A stretch of 64,000 nucleotides of DNA from the NCBI GenBank assembly GCA_024362935.1, contig JANCRA010000019.1, positions 11,776,501 to 11,840,500 on the forward strand, given 5' to 3'. The position numbers and the translations under genes were made by a program. Below the pieces are notes generated by a model. It was not told the origin of the DNA. It was given only the letters and a program-made list of their open reading frames with translations, and ran no database searches. Shown here piece after piece: positions 13,701 to 28,700 of this stretch. Source of the stretch: Setophaga petechia. Its lineage: Eukaryota; Chordata; Aves; Passeriformes; Parulidae. Numbering within the stretch: the stretch's first letter is position 1; every line of letters starts with the position of its first letter.

Positions 13701-16700
13701 AATTTTGTAAAGTAAGCTTTCATTTTTAAAGCATTTGATCATCTGGCTTATGCAGAATAATAAAATATTAATTCTTCTTTACCTGTTGATCACTATCTAC
13801 TGAATTATAGTCTGGATACACAAAAACACACAGCAATATTAGAGAAGTGATGAGGAATTAAAAATTAGTTACTATTGACTCATTGTGGCAAAAATTATAC
13901 TATGCAGAACAAGCCTGAACCCAGAAATTTCAAAACAGTATTTATTGCTGCACTTTTAAATCATTCATTTCAATGTGTTTAATGTTAACTTCTTGAATGT
14001 GAATAAAAACTTATTTTTTAGGAATGTCTTGAAAAGTTGTAGTAAATAAGAATTGTGGTGGTTTCTCCTTTTATGGTAGTTGGATTTTTACTAGGTGAAA
14101 TGGGTGATAGCCAGATACTTCTTGAGAATTCTCTGTATTTACAGATATTGTTTAATTTCCTTCCCTGATTGCAGAAGAATTCAAGTGGAATCATTGTCTT
14201 CTGTTTTCCTGTATTTTTGGAGTTCTTTTACATACAAAATTGTGAATTTGTGCTTTGAAAGAATTAATATAGTTGTTCTTGCATTCTGATTTGATTTTTT
14301 TTTTTTTTACAAAAACAGTGAGAAGGAACTTGAGCTCTCCGTTGCTGCCTCTGGAGTTCAAGACCCAGAAAAGCAGGTAAGAAATTTGGATTTTCTTTCA
14401 TTTATATAGCCTATTCTTTTTTTCTCACATGCACACTGTGGTTGCTTAGTCACATAACTCTGTGGAATTTCTATAAAATGATAAATGTTGGGCGATTTAA
14501 TAGGGCATCAGTGCACAACAAAACTGAAGCCCAGGATGATGAGGCTGTGTCATGGTTTAACCCCAGCCAGCAGCCAAGCCTCACGAGCAGCTGCTTGCTC
14601 ACTTCCCCACCAGTGGGACTGGGGAAGGAAAGAATAGGAAGGGTAAAAGCTGGAAAACTCATGGGTTGAGATGAAAACAGTTTAACAAGGAAAGCAAAAG
14701 CTGCACACACCAGCAAAATGAAGTGAGGAATTAATTCAGAGCTGCCCATGGACGGGCAGGTGTTCAGCCATCACACATCTTGGGAAGACAAACCATCCCT
14801 CCAAACATCCTCCCCTTCCTCCTCCTTCCCCCCACTTTATATACTGAGTATGATGTCCTGTGGTCTGGAATATCCCTTTGGTCAGTTGGGGTTGCCTGTC
14901 CCAGCTGTGTCTCCTCCCAGGCCCCCCAGCCACACCCAGGCTTCTCACCAGCATGGCAGCAGAAAAAGCAGAAAGGCCTTGGCTCTGTGTAAGCCCTGCT
15001 CAGCAATAAAAAAACCACCTCTTTTATCAACCCCATGTTCAGCACAAATACAAAACACAGCCCCACACCCCCACTCCCTTCACTGTGGAAAAAATTAACT
15101 CTTCCCAGGCAGAAACATCACAGGCTGTAAGTCATTAAACATACTTTCAGCATCAAAGGAAAATATTTTCATGGAAATTATTGAGCATTTTCTTTTGCTG
15201 TGTCCAAATAGAAATTTGATACCCACCAACAGTGGGTATCATGGAAAGAATTACTTGGTGTCTAGTGGTAGTCTCTTAAATGCACATAGTAGTAACCTTT
15301 CTTTTGGAATGGAAAGTATGCTGTAGAAAGCTTTTTCTCAATTTAAAAAAAAAGGTTGTTTTGCAGATGAGTTGATCTCATTCCAACAGTTTTTAATTTA
15401 AAATTTGTAGTTTTTTTAAAGTGATCCAATATACTGCTTAGGATTACAAGCATTTCTATAGGATTTTGTAAAAAGCAAGTTGTTTGGTATTGTGTTGTTT
15501 TTAAGACTTAATGCAGAGTTTCTACTGTCTCCACTTTCTTAGTAGTGATGATTACATGAAGAATTTTGATTAGCTTGCATCCAGGAGCAGGTTGTCAGCA
15601 CTAGTAACATTATTAGGAGACTATAGTCTTGCAGAGACTGACAGAATTTGTGTGATTTGCAAGTACTTGCTATGTGCCCAAAGCCATTGCAGCTTGGGTA
15701 TGGTGGAGATGTGCTGTTTAGGATGTAGGGTGGTAACTTTCAAATGGACTGCTTATTAAGTTAACTGGGTACTGGTTTAAATTATCACCAGTGCTCTTTT
15801 TGGGGAATGCTTTGACACAGATTGAAACTTGTGCCATTTTTGGAGGATTCAGCAGAAGGGAAAGAAGGTCCTCTTTGCTAGAAAATGAAGGTGGATGAAT
15901 AGCTAGCTGTAAGATGCTTTTAGTCAGATCCTTGTGCATCCCTTCCAACTCTGAATATTCTGTGAAACCATTTCTTTCTTTCCATGAAACTTGGGAGACA
16001 GGGGACTGAGAATGCTCACAAGACAAGCAATGAAGCTGAATCAAAATTCTTACTCCTAAATGGGGAAGAAAAACACCTGTCTGGTTGCATGCTCCTGCCT
16101 TCACTACATAAAGTGTCTGTCCTGCTTGTTTAGTCCCTGTTTCAAACTCATTCACCTCGGTTATCTGGCAAAAATCTGAATCTTTTTTGCTGCTTTAGTT
16201 GGTATAGAGGGGTCAGCTGGCTGATCAGGGATTCACATGGTGAAAGGGAGAGGATTAGAGGGTACAGCTGGGAAGCAGGCAGGGGAGGAGGCAGAGCTGA
16301 GCAGAGGATGCTGGCTCTCCTGGCTCAGCAGGCTGCAAGGTCAGTGTAAACAGTTCTGTGTAATCAAAGCTGACTATGCAGAAGCATGCTGTGCTGCAGC
16401 ACTCAATACACCATACACATCTCAGTCAGAGTCTGCAAAGTGCCTGTTGTAGGAACAAAATTCTATCCAGAGCAAGTACACAGCATGCATAGTGTTTTAA
16501 AAGCACTAATTTAGCTGAAAGCCTTCAATTAAGTTGAATTGCTACATTCATTAGGCATCAGTCACTGTTAGCCTTAAATTGCCTCTCAGGGAGAGATTCT
16601 AATTAGGTGCATTTCTTGATTAATTACAGATTGGTTAAATAGCAATGCCTGATTAAGAATCTATAAATGTAGGCTGTTGTATGTGCTGCTTGTTTAAACT

Positions 16701-19700
16701 GAAACAATCCCCAGGATGAACTGAGTACTGAAGTCACATTTGAAATCATAGGTAGAGCTGAAATCTGGGGCACTTTGGGAATGCTTTCATGTTAAAGTTA
16801 TTAGTGAGAAGGGTTGTTTTAAATGTTCTGCAGCTCAAGACATTGGATTTGAAAAGACAAAAAGTCTGTAGAATTCTTTATAAAATTCAGTTGCTTTAGC
16901 TAGTATCTGTTATCCAATTCTATGTTCACATCTAGAAATTTGAAATTAAATACTATAAACAAATACTTATGTCTAGTAGATTTTGAGAATTTTTGTCTAA
17001 ACACTGTATTCCTTGATTGGTGAGTACTAACTGCCTTGTGTACACTGTCTTGCAGCTAAATGATGAGGAGGTAAAGATTTACTATTTTGTTGAAATATTT
17101 CCATATTGTAGGGTATATGGTTTCCTGGTAGATATTAATATGTAGCTGGTTTTGGGTATTACTTTCTCCTAATGCATGTTAATTGAAGAACTTTAATATT
17201 AGGACCAATAAATTCAGAACAAAATCTCTTTTACTTATGCAGTGTATGATTTTTTTCCCCATTCTTCTATTCTATTGCCTTATTTAAACAAACATTAGAA
17301 TAGTTATGAAGAGCAGTTGCCTTAAGGGCTTTCTGGGTGTGATAGGATAGTTCTTAAACTGACTTGCATGCCTTCACATTATTTGCTTGTTGCTTTTGAC
17401 TTTTTTCTGAGGCTGACAGTTATCAATAAACATTTACTACTTCTGTTTTAAAAAGAACTCCCTCCAAAAACTTGTAATTTTTGTGATTGAAAAAATCAAT
17501 AAGATCAAAGGAATTAAAAAAGTAAAATAATGGTATTGAAGGAAATGTTTATTGGAAAAAGTCTCACTGTGTATTTGTATTTTCATTATTGCTGATTATG
17601 AGCTATTTCAATCTTAGGTTGGAGGGGAGGGATTTCAGAAACTTTTCTTGCATAATATGAGTACACTGTCACTGTGGAAAATTGACAGCTGTAGATAAAC
17701 TGTTCTAAAGACATGTTCTTTTTTCTGGACATTAACTAGAATTTATATACTTCCTGAAACCAATGACAAGGTTGCTTTTGGTAAATCTCTGATAAAAATT
17801 CTGGATTTCTTTGTAATACTGGATTCCCAGTAGATCACTGGGAGAAAAAAATGCAGTTACTAGAAATTTGAACTTTTGAAATTTGAAAGTTGAGTTCCAG
17901 TGAAGTGTTTAACCCAAAGTAAATAGAGGTTCAGAATATTTCCTAGTAATAAGGCAACTGTTTTATATTGTTTTTTTTCCTCTCTTTTTCTTACTACTTC
18001 TTTTTTTTTTTTCCCTTCAGCCAAATAGATTGAAGCAGTTTGGCTTCACAGCAAGAGCTTTTGAAGAGAAGGTACCTCCTGAAAGGCCCAGGGTGGCTTT
18101 CCAGACTCCAATGCCAGCCCGTTCAGCCTCTCCAGTGAATGAAGACTCTCAGAGTGATAAAGACTTTCAGAGGGGTGTAGTCAGCAGTCTTGGGGAAATG
18201 GTGGCTCCCAGGTGCTTCACCATCATGTTCATTTTACATGTTAGATTGTTGTTTAGCATGTTATTACTGCTGAGGTAGAGCTCACTAGTACTCTTGATCC
18301 TTTTCCAAGGATCTGATGAAGGTAGAAATAATATTTTGGCAATTGACAGAAAACTAACTACTTTGTACTGGAATAAACTTTTAATGTCAGTTTCCTCATA
18401 GTTTATTTGAAAGAAACCATGGAGGCTGGATTATCTCTGAAGGCAGCTCTCTCATAGTGGATGTTTGTGTAGGACAAGGGTTGAGCTGTAGAAATTATGT
18501 CCATGTCTGTAATATGGAATCATGTTGTGAGAATGCTTGGGCCCTTGCCCTGCAGAGTCCATGTTTTCAGAAGGCTGATGTGGCACCAGTTTGGCTCCTA
18601 TTAATTAAGCAGTCTCCCAGGGCTGAACTCAGGAATGCACTGTAGGCAAGGACAGCTTCCACTGGGTGCTGTGATTGGGACTGAACTGTTCAGGGAGAGA
18701 AGGAGCTCCAGCCACGTGGCTGAAGCTGTGCTGTGCTATTCACCCTTTGACCAGATCTTGCCTTGTTTTCTTTACTGAAGTATCCAGGAGGTACCATTAA
18801 CTGAGCCACTTAAAGGAGTGCTTGTTTTGTGTTCTTAGATCTCTGGAATAGTCTGGGTTCATGTACTGCTCCCTCAGGGAAGGTTAATTCCCTGCTGAGA
18901 CTTAGTGTATCTTGTTCCTGCATGTCACTAATGAGAGGTCTTAAGCTGAACTAAATCTAGAATTTTCCCATAATGAATTCTCCTTCTATCCCCATCCCTG
19001 CTTCATTTTCTTTCCCTCCCTCTTCTCTCCTTCCCCCTCTTCTTCTGATGATATCTTTTCAGTTGTACAACAAACCAAGGAATTGTGTCCCTTTTTTCTT
19101 TCAGGCTTGCACCGTTGCCACCGCCTCCACCACCAGTTTTGACAGACAACTATAAAACACCTTATGATGATGCTTATTACTTTTATGGGGCCAGGAATCC
19201 TTTGGATCCTGCTCTTGCATACTGTAAGTTGATGATTTTAGGTGGTTGTTAGAGTGATTCATAGGACTGCTTTTGATCGAGTTAAATGATGAACAATGTA
19301 GAACTTGCAACAGCAAATTAAACCCATTTTTAAGATGTGTATTGAATGAAAAAGGCTTTTTTTTCAATACTGTTTTTGAAGTAATTTTCTCCAGCAACAA
19401 AAAGGGCTGTGACTTCCTGAAATCTTGTTCATCACTCTGATTTTTTGCTGTTACTCCTCCCAGATAATTTTCTTTATAATATTGAAAATTCAAACACTAT
19501 TTCCTAAAATCACTTAAATAATAATTAATAACATATGTAGGTGTTGTTGCAATTTCACACATAATTATAAATATTTTTAAGATATTTATTAATACATTAA
19601 ATATATTAAAATAATGTATGAAGTGGTCTACTTTTATATTTTAAGAACTCCTTTTTTGTTTGTCCTTTGCTTCATGATGATTTCATGATTGAAACTATTG

Positions 19701-22700
19701 TGATTTGTGTAGGGAGGGACTGGATTGTGTGGTGTTTGTTTTTCTCTTTGTTCTTTTTTTTATTTTTTAGAGAAAAAACCAGAAATACTTTAAAATTTTT
19801 GTTCTATCTTCATAGAAAAGGTAAAGGAAAGGAGAAAAAACTTAGAAAAATAACTTTTACTAGTTGATTTGAATGACATTTGGAAAGAATGAGGATGTGT
19901 CACCATTAAGCGACCAATTTAATCTTGTTATTTGAGGTAAAATATGTTAATGAGGTAATTTGTAAAATCTAAAGGGTTTTAGTTGAATTTAAGAAATAGA
20001 TTTGTACCTTGGCATAGTATTTCTTGCTTTAGAGGGCATTAAGAGTTAACTGAATTTGTTATAGAAGCTGAGTTCTGTTTGTTCTATACTCGCAGAGTTT
20101 GAGTGGTGAGGTCTGTTCTTTTAGATAATGACAAATATTTATATCTGAGCATTCAAAATTTAAAATACAGTTTATTTTGATTTTTTTACTGTGCAGATGG
20201 TACAGGAATGATGGGAATGCAGCCCATACCTAGTCTGGATCCTCCTTTAGGCCAAGCTCCAGTAGAGCAGCCTGTGTAAGTATCATCTATATTTGTATTC
20301 TTTGTGTGTATTTGTGTGTTGTGATTTTTTTTTTGTGTTGGTAATATTTTGCTGAGAATAGATATACCTTTGGAATAAAATGTGTTAAAGACAACTCTTC
20401 AAACTTCTATCTAGACAATAAAAGAATAATTCATTGAACTGCTGTTTTCATATGGATTTAAGAAAATGTTTGGGATTATTAACTGCCAGGCTATGGGAAA
20501 CAACAACTCTTAAATACTTCAGGAAGGGATTTTTAAAAAAAAAATTTTACCCTATTCTGGATCCTATGATGTTTTCCTTTTATATATGTGATTTTTCAAT
20601 TTAGAAGCAACATTGGACAGAGGGATACAGGAGACAGACAAAGAAGCATAGGAGTGTATTCTGAGGAAAAAACAAAGCCTTCCAAAGAGGCAACATTATC
20701 TTATCAACAAGAATTACAACAGCAGGTACTGAGTGATAAAGCTTCTAACTCGTCATTCTTTTATTTTTTGACCTATGATGGTTTTAACTATGGTACTCTT
20801 TCAGAGAACTTTATGTAGCATACAAATAAAAAGCTTTTTAACTCTCCTTCCTTTCATCACTTCCTTCCTCTGACTCTACTTTAACTCATTTTAGCTCTTC
20901 AGGTGGACAGCACGCTCTTCAAATTTTTTGACAGAGGCAGAGAGAATGTTAAGAATCTCACAGTAAACAGATTAGTTCCAGGCATGTATCTTTATATAAT
21001 TATTTTCATGAAGATAAGAACCTGCATCTTAAAAGGAATGGCTTGTATTGCTCTGATATTCCATTATTGCTATAATTATTAGTCTAATTAACAGTCTAAT
21101 TTCTGTAATTTCTTCATGATCATTTGGACACTAATTCAAAGGTTTGCCAAATGTTTATTTCCAGTATGTTTGTAGGTGGTGTCTCATTTCTTTTTAGCTT
21201 CTCTTTTGATAGACTGTAGACAATTTTTTGTGTCTCCTGTTCCAGAGACACCTTAGTCCCATACTCACTTTAGTGGCCTTTTGCTGCTGCACCTTGTGGG
21301 AGTTTATAGTTATAACATGTATTTGACCATGATGAAATATGTTACTTTTGCAGAAATTTTCCTAGTGCCCAATTCAGACACACTAAACATTTTCTTATCT
21401 GATTTTTTTATGTATTTCCTTGGTAGAGGTAAATAATACCTATAAAAATACTGTAGTTCTAATTATGTTTGTGCATAAGGGATAAAGGAAAGGCTGCCTA
21501 CTAAGGTCAAATAAAGAATATAATAAACATTTAGGAATAGTGTCAGGTGCTGTACATATGGTTCTCTGAAGGCATTTTCTCACTATAGTCCTAAATAAGT
21601 ATTACCTTGCAATATGAGAGACTGCACAATATGACATAAAGGTCTAATAAACATGGCATGATACAATCTTTCATAGTTGTTATGGTTGAAAGCAATCAGG
21701 ATATTCTTCTTTTTGCTATAGATAAACCTGACTGATGATTTTTGTAAACAGTTGAAGGGGCTGGATGGGTCTTTGTTGACTTGTTATATCTCTTATGGAA
21801 TTGGGATTACTTGATAAAGGGAAATTATAGCATCATAGAGTGGCCTAGGTTGGAAGGGAGCTTAAAAATCATCTAGTTCCAGCCCCACTGCCATGGACAC
21901 CTTCCACTAGATCATGCTCTGTGACACCCCATCCAACCTGGCCTTGAACACTTCCAGAGATGGGGCATCCACAACTTCTCTGGGCAGCCTGTTCCAGTGC
22001 CTCACCACCCTCATAGTGTTTTATCTAATTATATTTATCTAATGAAATATTTTTTTAATGCACATGAGAAATAAACTTAAGAAAAATACATTAATATATT
22101 TCAAATACATAAAATAGTTAATATTTTAAAAGCTTTGAGTAAAAGATGGACTTTTTAACAGCTGTTCACTTTATAAATTCTATAAATTAGGAAACTTAAT
22201 TACAGAAATGATTTTGAAGAAAAAGAAGAACAAAGCATGTGTTACATACATAGATCATAGTGAACTACCACTGGAAACCATTTTATGGGTGATTATAGAA
22301 TTGTGTAGGCATTTATTATTAGGAGTCATGTCCAGTCTAAGTTTTGGTTAAACAAAACATACTAAATTGAGAGAAGCAAGTGTAATAATATTGTAGAATT
22401 TTGCCTTTTTAATTTTCTGCCAGTATAAACATCTGTATCAAAGATCCAGAGATATGGAACTTTTGATCTAGTGCAACTGTCACATGTGGACATTTCTGGA
22501 AGTTGGAAGTTTTATGATGTGTAGGATGTTTCTCTGGTTATGCACAACTGGACAACCACAACAGAATGTGATGCACTGTCTGCAGTGTAGACAGTGAACT
22601 GTTTGGATTTTCTTGCTCTAGATGAGGGAAATAGATAATGAGAGCATTCAGTTTGCTCTGTTAACTTTTCATTCAACTTCTACTTAAAGCGATATTATTG

Positions 22701-25700
22701 TGGAACTAACTGTGGTTGGATTGTTTTTAGATAAGAGAGAGAGAAGAGCGCCGCAGACAAGAGCGAGAGGAGAAGGAGAAGTTAGAAGCAGAAATGAAGA
22801 ATTACAATCCCTGGGGAAGAGGTGGTGGTGGTGCTCCTCTCAAAGATGCAGAAGGAAATCTGATAAGTATGTTTGTGAAAATTATGGGCTGTCTTTTCAA
22901 GACTGATGTTTTCTTGCTCTCGTAAGGGCTCTATTCAGCCATATTATTCCTTGTTTTGTAACACTGGTAGGCCTCGACAAATAAGACTTGTTTCAAGGAG
23001 ATGCACTCCAGGAATAATTGAGTTATTATTTTGATTTCTGTAGAATCATTCAAAGAGTACAATCCAAACAAAATGGGAAACACAGGATATGTCAACTTTA
23101 AGTGAAGACACAATGCAGTTGTAAAGGGAGAAGGAGGAAAACAAGCTGTCAGAATCATCTGTAATACAAACATGCTAAAGTCTGTTGTGAAGGTTTTTAT
23201 TTAAGCATGTCCTAGGAAACAGGTTTTTAGGGTTTTTTTCTTTTTAAAAATGATTTCTAGGCTTAGAAATCTCTAGTTGTGATATGAAAAATGGAAATGT
23301 GTTTATATAAATATACAAAGCTAATTGGAATATTTATACTTTCCAAAGTAACACGACTGGTAAATGGTTATATAAAGAGCACTTAGCAGTAATGTTTTAT
23401 AAGGCTTGCTTTTTTCCAAGTGCTGTTTTATACAAGATGGGACTAGGGAGCTGGAAGATAGCTATGATCCAGCTTGTTCATCTACCCTTCCAGTAAATCA
23501 TTAAATATTTACTGGATAACAGTTTATATACAAAAGTAGTTTGTTTTAGTTCTATGACACCTGAGCAACATATGTCAAAATTAATAGTATATTTTGAGAG
23601 TAGTGAGCAAATTTTAAAGATTTTGTGGCCAAATTAAAAGTTTAGAAGCTTGTATTAAGGATCCAAGCTTGTGTTTATCTTCAGGGCAGATAGTGGTGTT
23701 CATACTGCCTGACTTCAGGCACTGTATTTATGTGTTTGGCTTCTTCCTCTAGGCTTCAGCAGTGGTGTGGCTGGAAATGTAAAGGTCTCATACTGACCTG
23801 AGCACTGCACATAACTGCTGAGAAGTTTATCTCTGTCTGTAAATGAGAAACCAAGAGAAAGAAGCTTCTTACCTTGTTTTCCTGAATTAAATATGTAAAA
23901 TACTTTTCCCACCATAGCTTGGCAGCGTGATGGATAAGCTATGAGTTGAGTGTTGTAAAACAGGACTTTTTAATGTGGTGTGACTTGTCTTTTTATCCTC
24001 TTAAAAATGTCTTAAATAGCTTTTTATCACACTCTGATATATGCAAAGGTTGCTTTACAGAGAGGCATGGAACTTAAAGTTCTTGGAATCTGTGTGCTAA
24101 AATGACTACAGTAATTCATAATTATCAGAAACACTATTTCAAAATGTAATCTGAAAACTGTGCTGTGCTTTTTTTGTTTTGAAATGAGCCTTCTAAGTGT
24201 AGTATGGTAGCATTTCAAAATCAGCTCAAATTAACATGTTTGATCAGGCACCATGTAAATTTTGATGAAAATGTCACATAATGTTGCTTTGCTTACATAT
24301 TGAAATCTGCACCTGGATTATTACTGAAGACATGAAGACCAAAATATGCTTCAGTGCTTCAATTGCACTTATTTCCCTCAACAGTAATTAGAGAGATTCA
24401 GCACTTAATATATCAATACTAAACTCAGAAATATTTTACAGCTTTAAGGAGATAGAAGAAAGGGTGGTTTCTAAATATTTCTTTCAACACAGACTTGACA
24501 GTCAATTTTGTCTTTGAGTTCTTTATCTTTCCAATTAATAGCATTTTGATGCGGGGGAGAAGGGAGGTTTGTTGTGAAGAATCATTCCTGACAAAAGAAA
24601 AGTGACAAAATGAATCTTTTTAATCTGTTAGTTAATAATACCTAATTATTAGAATCTCACCCTTAGCCTCTGTATTCTTGTCTTTGCCTGATTTTTTTGT
24701 TTCCATGGCTGATATGCTCAGGAAAAGTGGAATCTGGTCAAAACCCCCATGTTTTGAAGAATCTACAGTGTACATGCCTTGATGACATTAAAACACTATA
24801 AACAGTTATTTCCCCTTTCCTTTAGCGGACTTGAATGTCATGCACAAGCGAAATGGAGAGGCTTATCATAATCCAGAGCCAAGACCATATGAAGATAAAA
24901 GGGCTGTTGTTGACCTAAATTTGGCCTCCTCGAGACCTGAGAACTCAGAAGCACCTACAAATAAAACAGCAGGTTTTTAAGAATACTGTACTGCTCCTCT
25001 AACTGTCCATAAGTCTTAGTGATCAAAATTCCATAGTCTTTACCTCTTTCTGGTAGTCCTATGATAGTGTTAGTGCTCTCTACCTGTGAAGTCAGTATCA
25101 TGCTTATTTCCCAAATTTCTTCATTGCTGTCACTGTGTGCTCTTAAAATCTTATCTGTCTTATCATCATGATAACTAAAGCTGTTTCAGCCCTGAAGAGT
25201 CAGGATCAGTATATTAATTTTCCAGATTTGATGTTTCTAATCAAATCTTTGTACATGTTTGTCTTACTTTTAAATGACACAGTAAAATACAGCTGTGTAG
25301 TAGGTGAGACTGGAATAAAAGGAGATCTTCAGGTACATGATGTTAGAGGTTAAGGTGAGATTGGTACAGTAACTAGGTTAACAAGTTCTGAAAGTTACAG
25401 GTAAATTGGGTACATACGGAGCCCTATGCACTGCCTCCAAGTTCTAAGGATTTTGATTTCTTTTCATATTTTAAAACTAATGCATTTTTATCTTCTAACG
25501 TTTTGTGAGACATCCAAATGAGAGCACTGTGTTACTCCAGAGCTGTCCCTGGTTTAGCGTGGGCAAAGGCCAGGATTGGTGATGGTCTTCTCAATTCAGC
25601 TTAGGTGGGACTTTTCCTTATCTTGTTTGAATTGTTGCACTTCTTAATAAAGAATTACATGATATTGCAATATATAGGTTGTATATTTAACCATTTAATA

Positions 25701-28700
25701 AGAAGTGAAACAGGAAGGCTGTTAAAGTAATAATGTTAAACAGCTAAGAGCTTCTTGTTTAGATCACTTATTTTGGGATCAGGAGGTGGTGCAGATCAAT
25801 GAGGGGAACATTATAGTCTTGCACTTTGAATTTGATCAGCCATGTAGTAGAGTGGCTTTGTGTGTGTTTTGGTGGATTTGGTTACTTGGTTTTGTGGTTT
25901 TTTTTTTTGGTACACTACCCTGTTAAAAGAGGAACCTGCAGGATAGTAGCTGCTACACAGCAGGCATTTTCCTTGATGCTTTCCACAGTAACTTGTCTGT
26001 CTTGCACCCGTGACATCTAAATGGTATATAAAATTTATTCTGCTTTTTTATATGGAAGTAACTCCATCATGAAAGAGCCACATGTAAATTTAGTTTGATT
26101 TTGGAAAGATTCAAGCATTGCTTCCGTGTAAGGAAAAATAATTCTCCTTGGTATGCAAACACATGTTCCTAAGGCTAGGCTGTAGCAGTAAACATGAGAA
26201 TTCCTATGAGAATACTTCAATGTGTTATTTATGCTTTCATCTGACTTGGATGTTACCATATAGGGAAACGTAATGCTCATCTCAGCTCAGTGGAGCCTAT
26301 GGTCTTGAACAGCATCTTTGAGGCACCATCCTTCAGAACAGACATGATATGAGTGAAGAACATGCTGCATGAGCTGCAAAGTTAACACAACTTCCTCTAC
26401 TTTTCCTTTACTTCCTTTCTTTTTCCTCTGCTTCTGTTCTGCAGAACCTGCTCTGTGTGGTATTTGAATTAAACCTATCTAGAGCTTTGGGGACAGTATG
26501 GTTATGTTGTGGTCGTAACTGAGAGCTAAAGGAAACCTGACACTTCAAATTTTATAGGACAGAAAACACTTTATACTGGCAGAATTCAGATTTCTGACTG
26601 CTTAGAATTTTATTTGCCAGTCTGGGGCTTTGCTTTTTGCAGCATCCTTTGCTATTTAAATATTTGTTCTGATAGGATGCTCTGTTTTTAAAGAGTGAAT
26701 AAACCTGAGGAACAGAACTGTATGTTCTAAGTCAAAGGAAATGCAGCAAAGCTATGAGGTGTAAATTATTTGGCATTCTAATTAATTTGCAGGTAATGTT
26801 CTTAGATACTAAGCTGCAAATTGAACAGTAATAGGTGATTTTAGTAGGTGTTATTTTGCAGAAATGCAGCTCACTTAGATGGTATTAAACAGTTCAAACC
26901 TGGCAGTTATTGTAGGCAGAAAATGTAAGAACTTTCAAGCCCAGCTATAGTCTTTGAGTTACGACTGCCATAATCTTGCTTCTGAAACAAGTGTCTTGGA
27001 TTCCCCCTTCCTCACTCTGGCTTCCTGTCTTAGGTTTGTTTTTTATCTGTAACCTTTCCCCTCCCTTAGGTATTACATTTGCACAGGCCTCTCCTTTTGC
27101 TCGAGGTAATGTGTTTGCTGAGCCTCCATCTCCAGAGCAGCTAAAGCGACAGGAATCCTACAAGAACTTCCTGCGTCTACAGGTGAATGCTCATGCCAGA
27201 CATCATCCAGCAAAATAAATTGTACAAGGAGGATTTGCACTCAGAGTAAATCATCAGTGCCCACCAAAGACCTTACCTGTGCTATCACAGCCAATTCTGC
27301 ACACAAGAGGTGTACTAAAAGCTACATACCACAGGGTTTCTTGGATTTTGGCGTACTTAATAGCATCACTTAGACAAGCATTTCTTAATAGTTGGCTTCT
27401 ATAATCTAGGCTCTATATTTTTTTTTTATGTACACCTTTCTAAATATGGTATTGAGTTCTGAAACTGTTTGCATACATAAATGACTACAGAAACCAAGAT
27501 ATTTGCCCTTGGCGGTCTACATGACAAAAACATACGTTCATCAAAATGAAATGGTGATCAGTCATAGTGTAGTTATTTATTGATGGGTATATAAAACCTG
27601 GTTGTTCCTCAACCAGCTTATGTTTTCTGTCCATGATATTTCACATTTAATCTTATGCTGCATGAATTAAATATCAGTGTAATTAAATACCATTATCAAG
27701 GAAATAATAGATAATTTAAGAGACTACTAAAGTCATGCAGTATTTGATGTGGATCCCTTGAAAAGAAAATATCAAGGTTTTTTTTCTATGCAGAGGGCTG
27801 CCAAATAGACTAAAGAATGGGCAGATTTTTTGCTTCAGTATGTCAGAGCTTTGTCTAATAATACTGCAGTTGGGGAATGGAAAAAAGATAATTACCATAT
27901 CTTTTTGGTTTCCCATCTTCCATTATGTAAGCAGTGAATAAAAGTGTTACTCCAGCACATCTTGAACAGAGGAAATGTTAGGAAATACTCTGGTTTTATT
28001 AGTATTGTTTGTAAATAGTTTTTCTGTAGAGGAGTGACTCCAATGGCCAAAAAGAAATAGTAAAATAAAATCTCATTTTAAGGCAATTCTGAAGCTGAAA
28101 TGTAGGACAGGCTCTAGGATTCTTTCAGTTGCACCATATAGCTTTTGATTTTGCAAGTAGGTACTGCAAAAATCATGGTGGTAAATGTTATTAATCAGAT
28201 TGCTACTGGCTATTGACAGTTGAATATTTCTTTGTTTTATTTTTAAGATTGAAGAAAAGAGACGTAGGGAAGAAGCAGAGCGAGAAAAACTTAGAATAGA
28301 AGAAGAAAAAGAGGAAAAACGACTCGCAGAGCAGAGGATGAGAATTCAAAAAGCATATGAAGAGGAACTAGAGGAGAGAAGGAGGAAAGATGAGGAGGTG
28401 GAGTATTTACTTTGACTTCTTTCCATCCTAAACTAACCCTTTGTAATATTTGTTGTGTAGAAGGTAAGCCAAGAAGTGTCCTGTGAAGTGGTCTTTGCTT
28501 TTAAATGGGTCTGCATTAGGCAGAGGAGAGGTGGAAGATTGTCAGCATTAACTAGCTTATTCTTTTCACTCTTCATGCTATACTAAAATCTTGAAGTATT
28601 GTTAATTCTTTCAAGAAAAAACCTGTGGTTTTGTAAGTGACAGTGGTGCCCTCCTTTCTAAAAGAAATTCGTGGTGAGGCCAATAAAAAGCTTTACCAAA

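Larger units (their letters stand above)
14377..17055 (+). other. CSPP1 intron preceding the microexon
   Basis: Contains the ERVK-like LTR and the short hairpin. The 145-codon minus-strand open frame at 15718-16155 has no splice or family support. Confidence 0.7.

Noticed and set aside
15718..16155. 145-codon minus-strand open frame in an intron
   Set aside because: No recognisable domain and no splice or promoter context.
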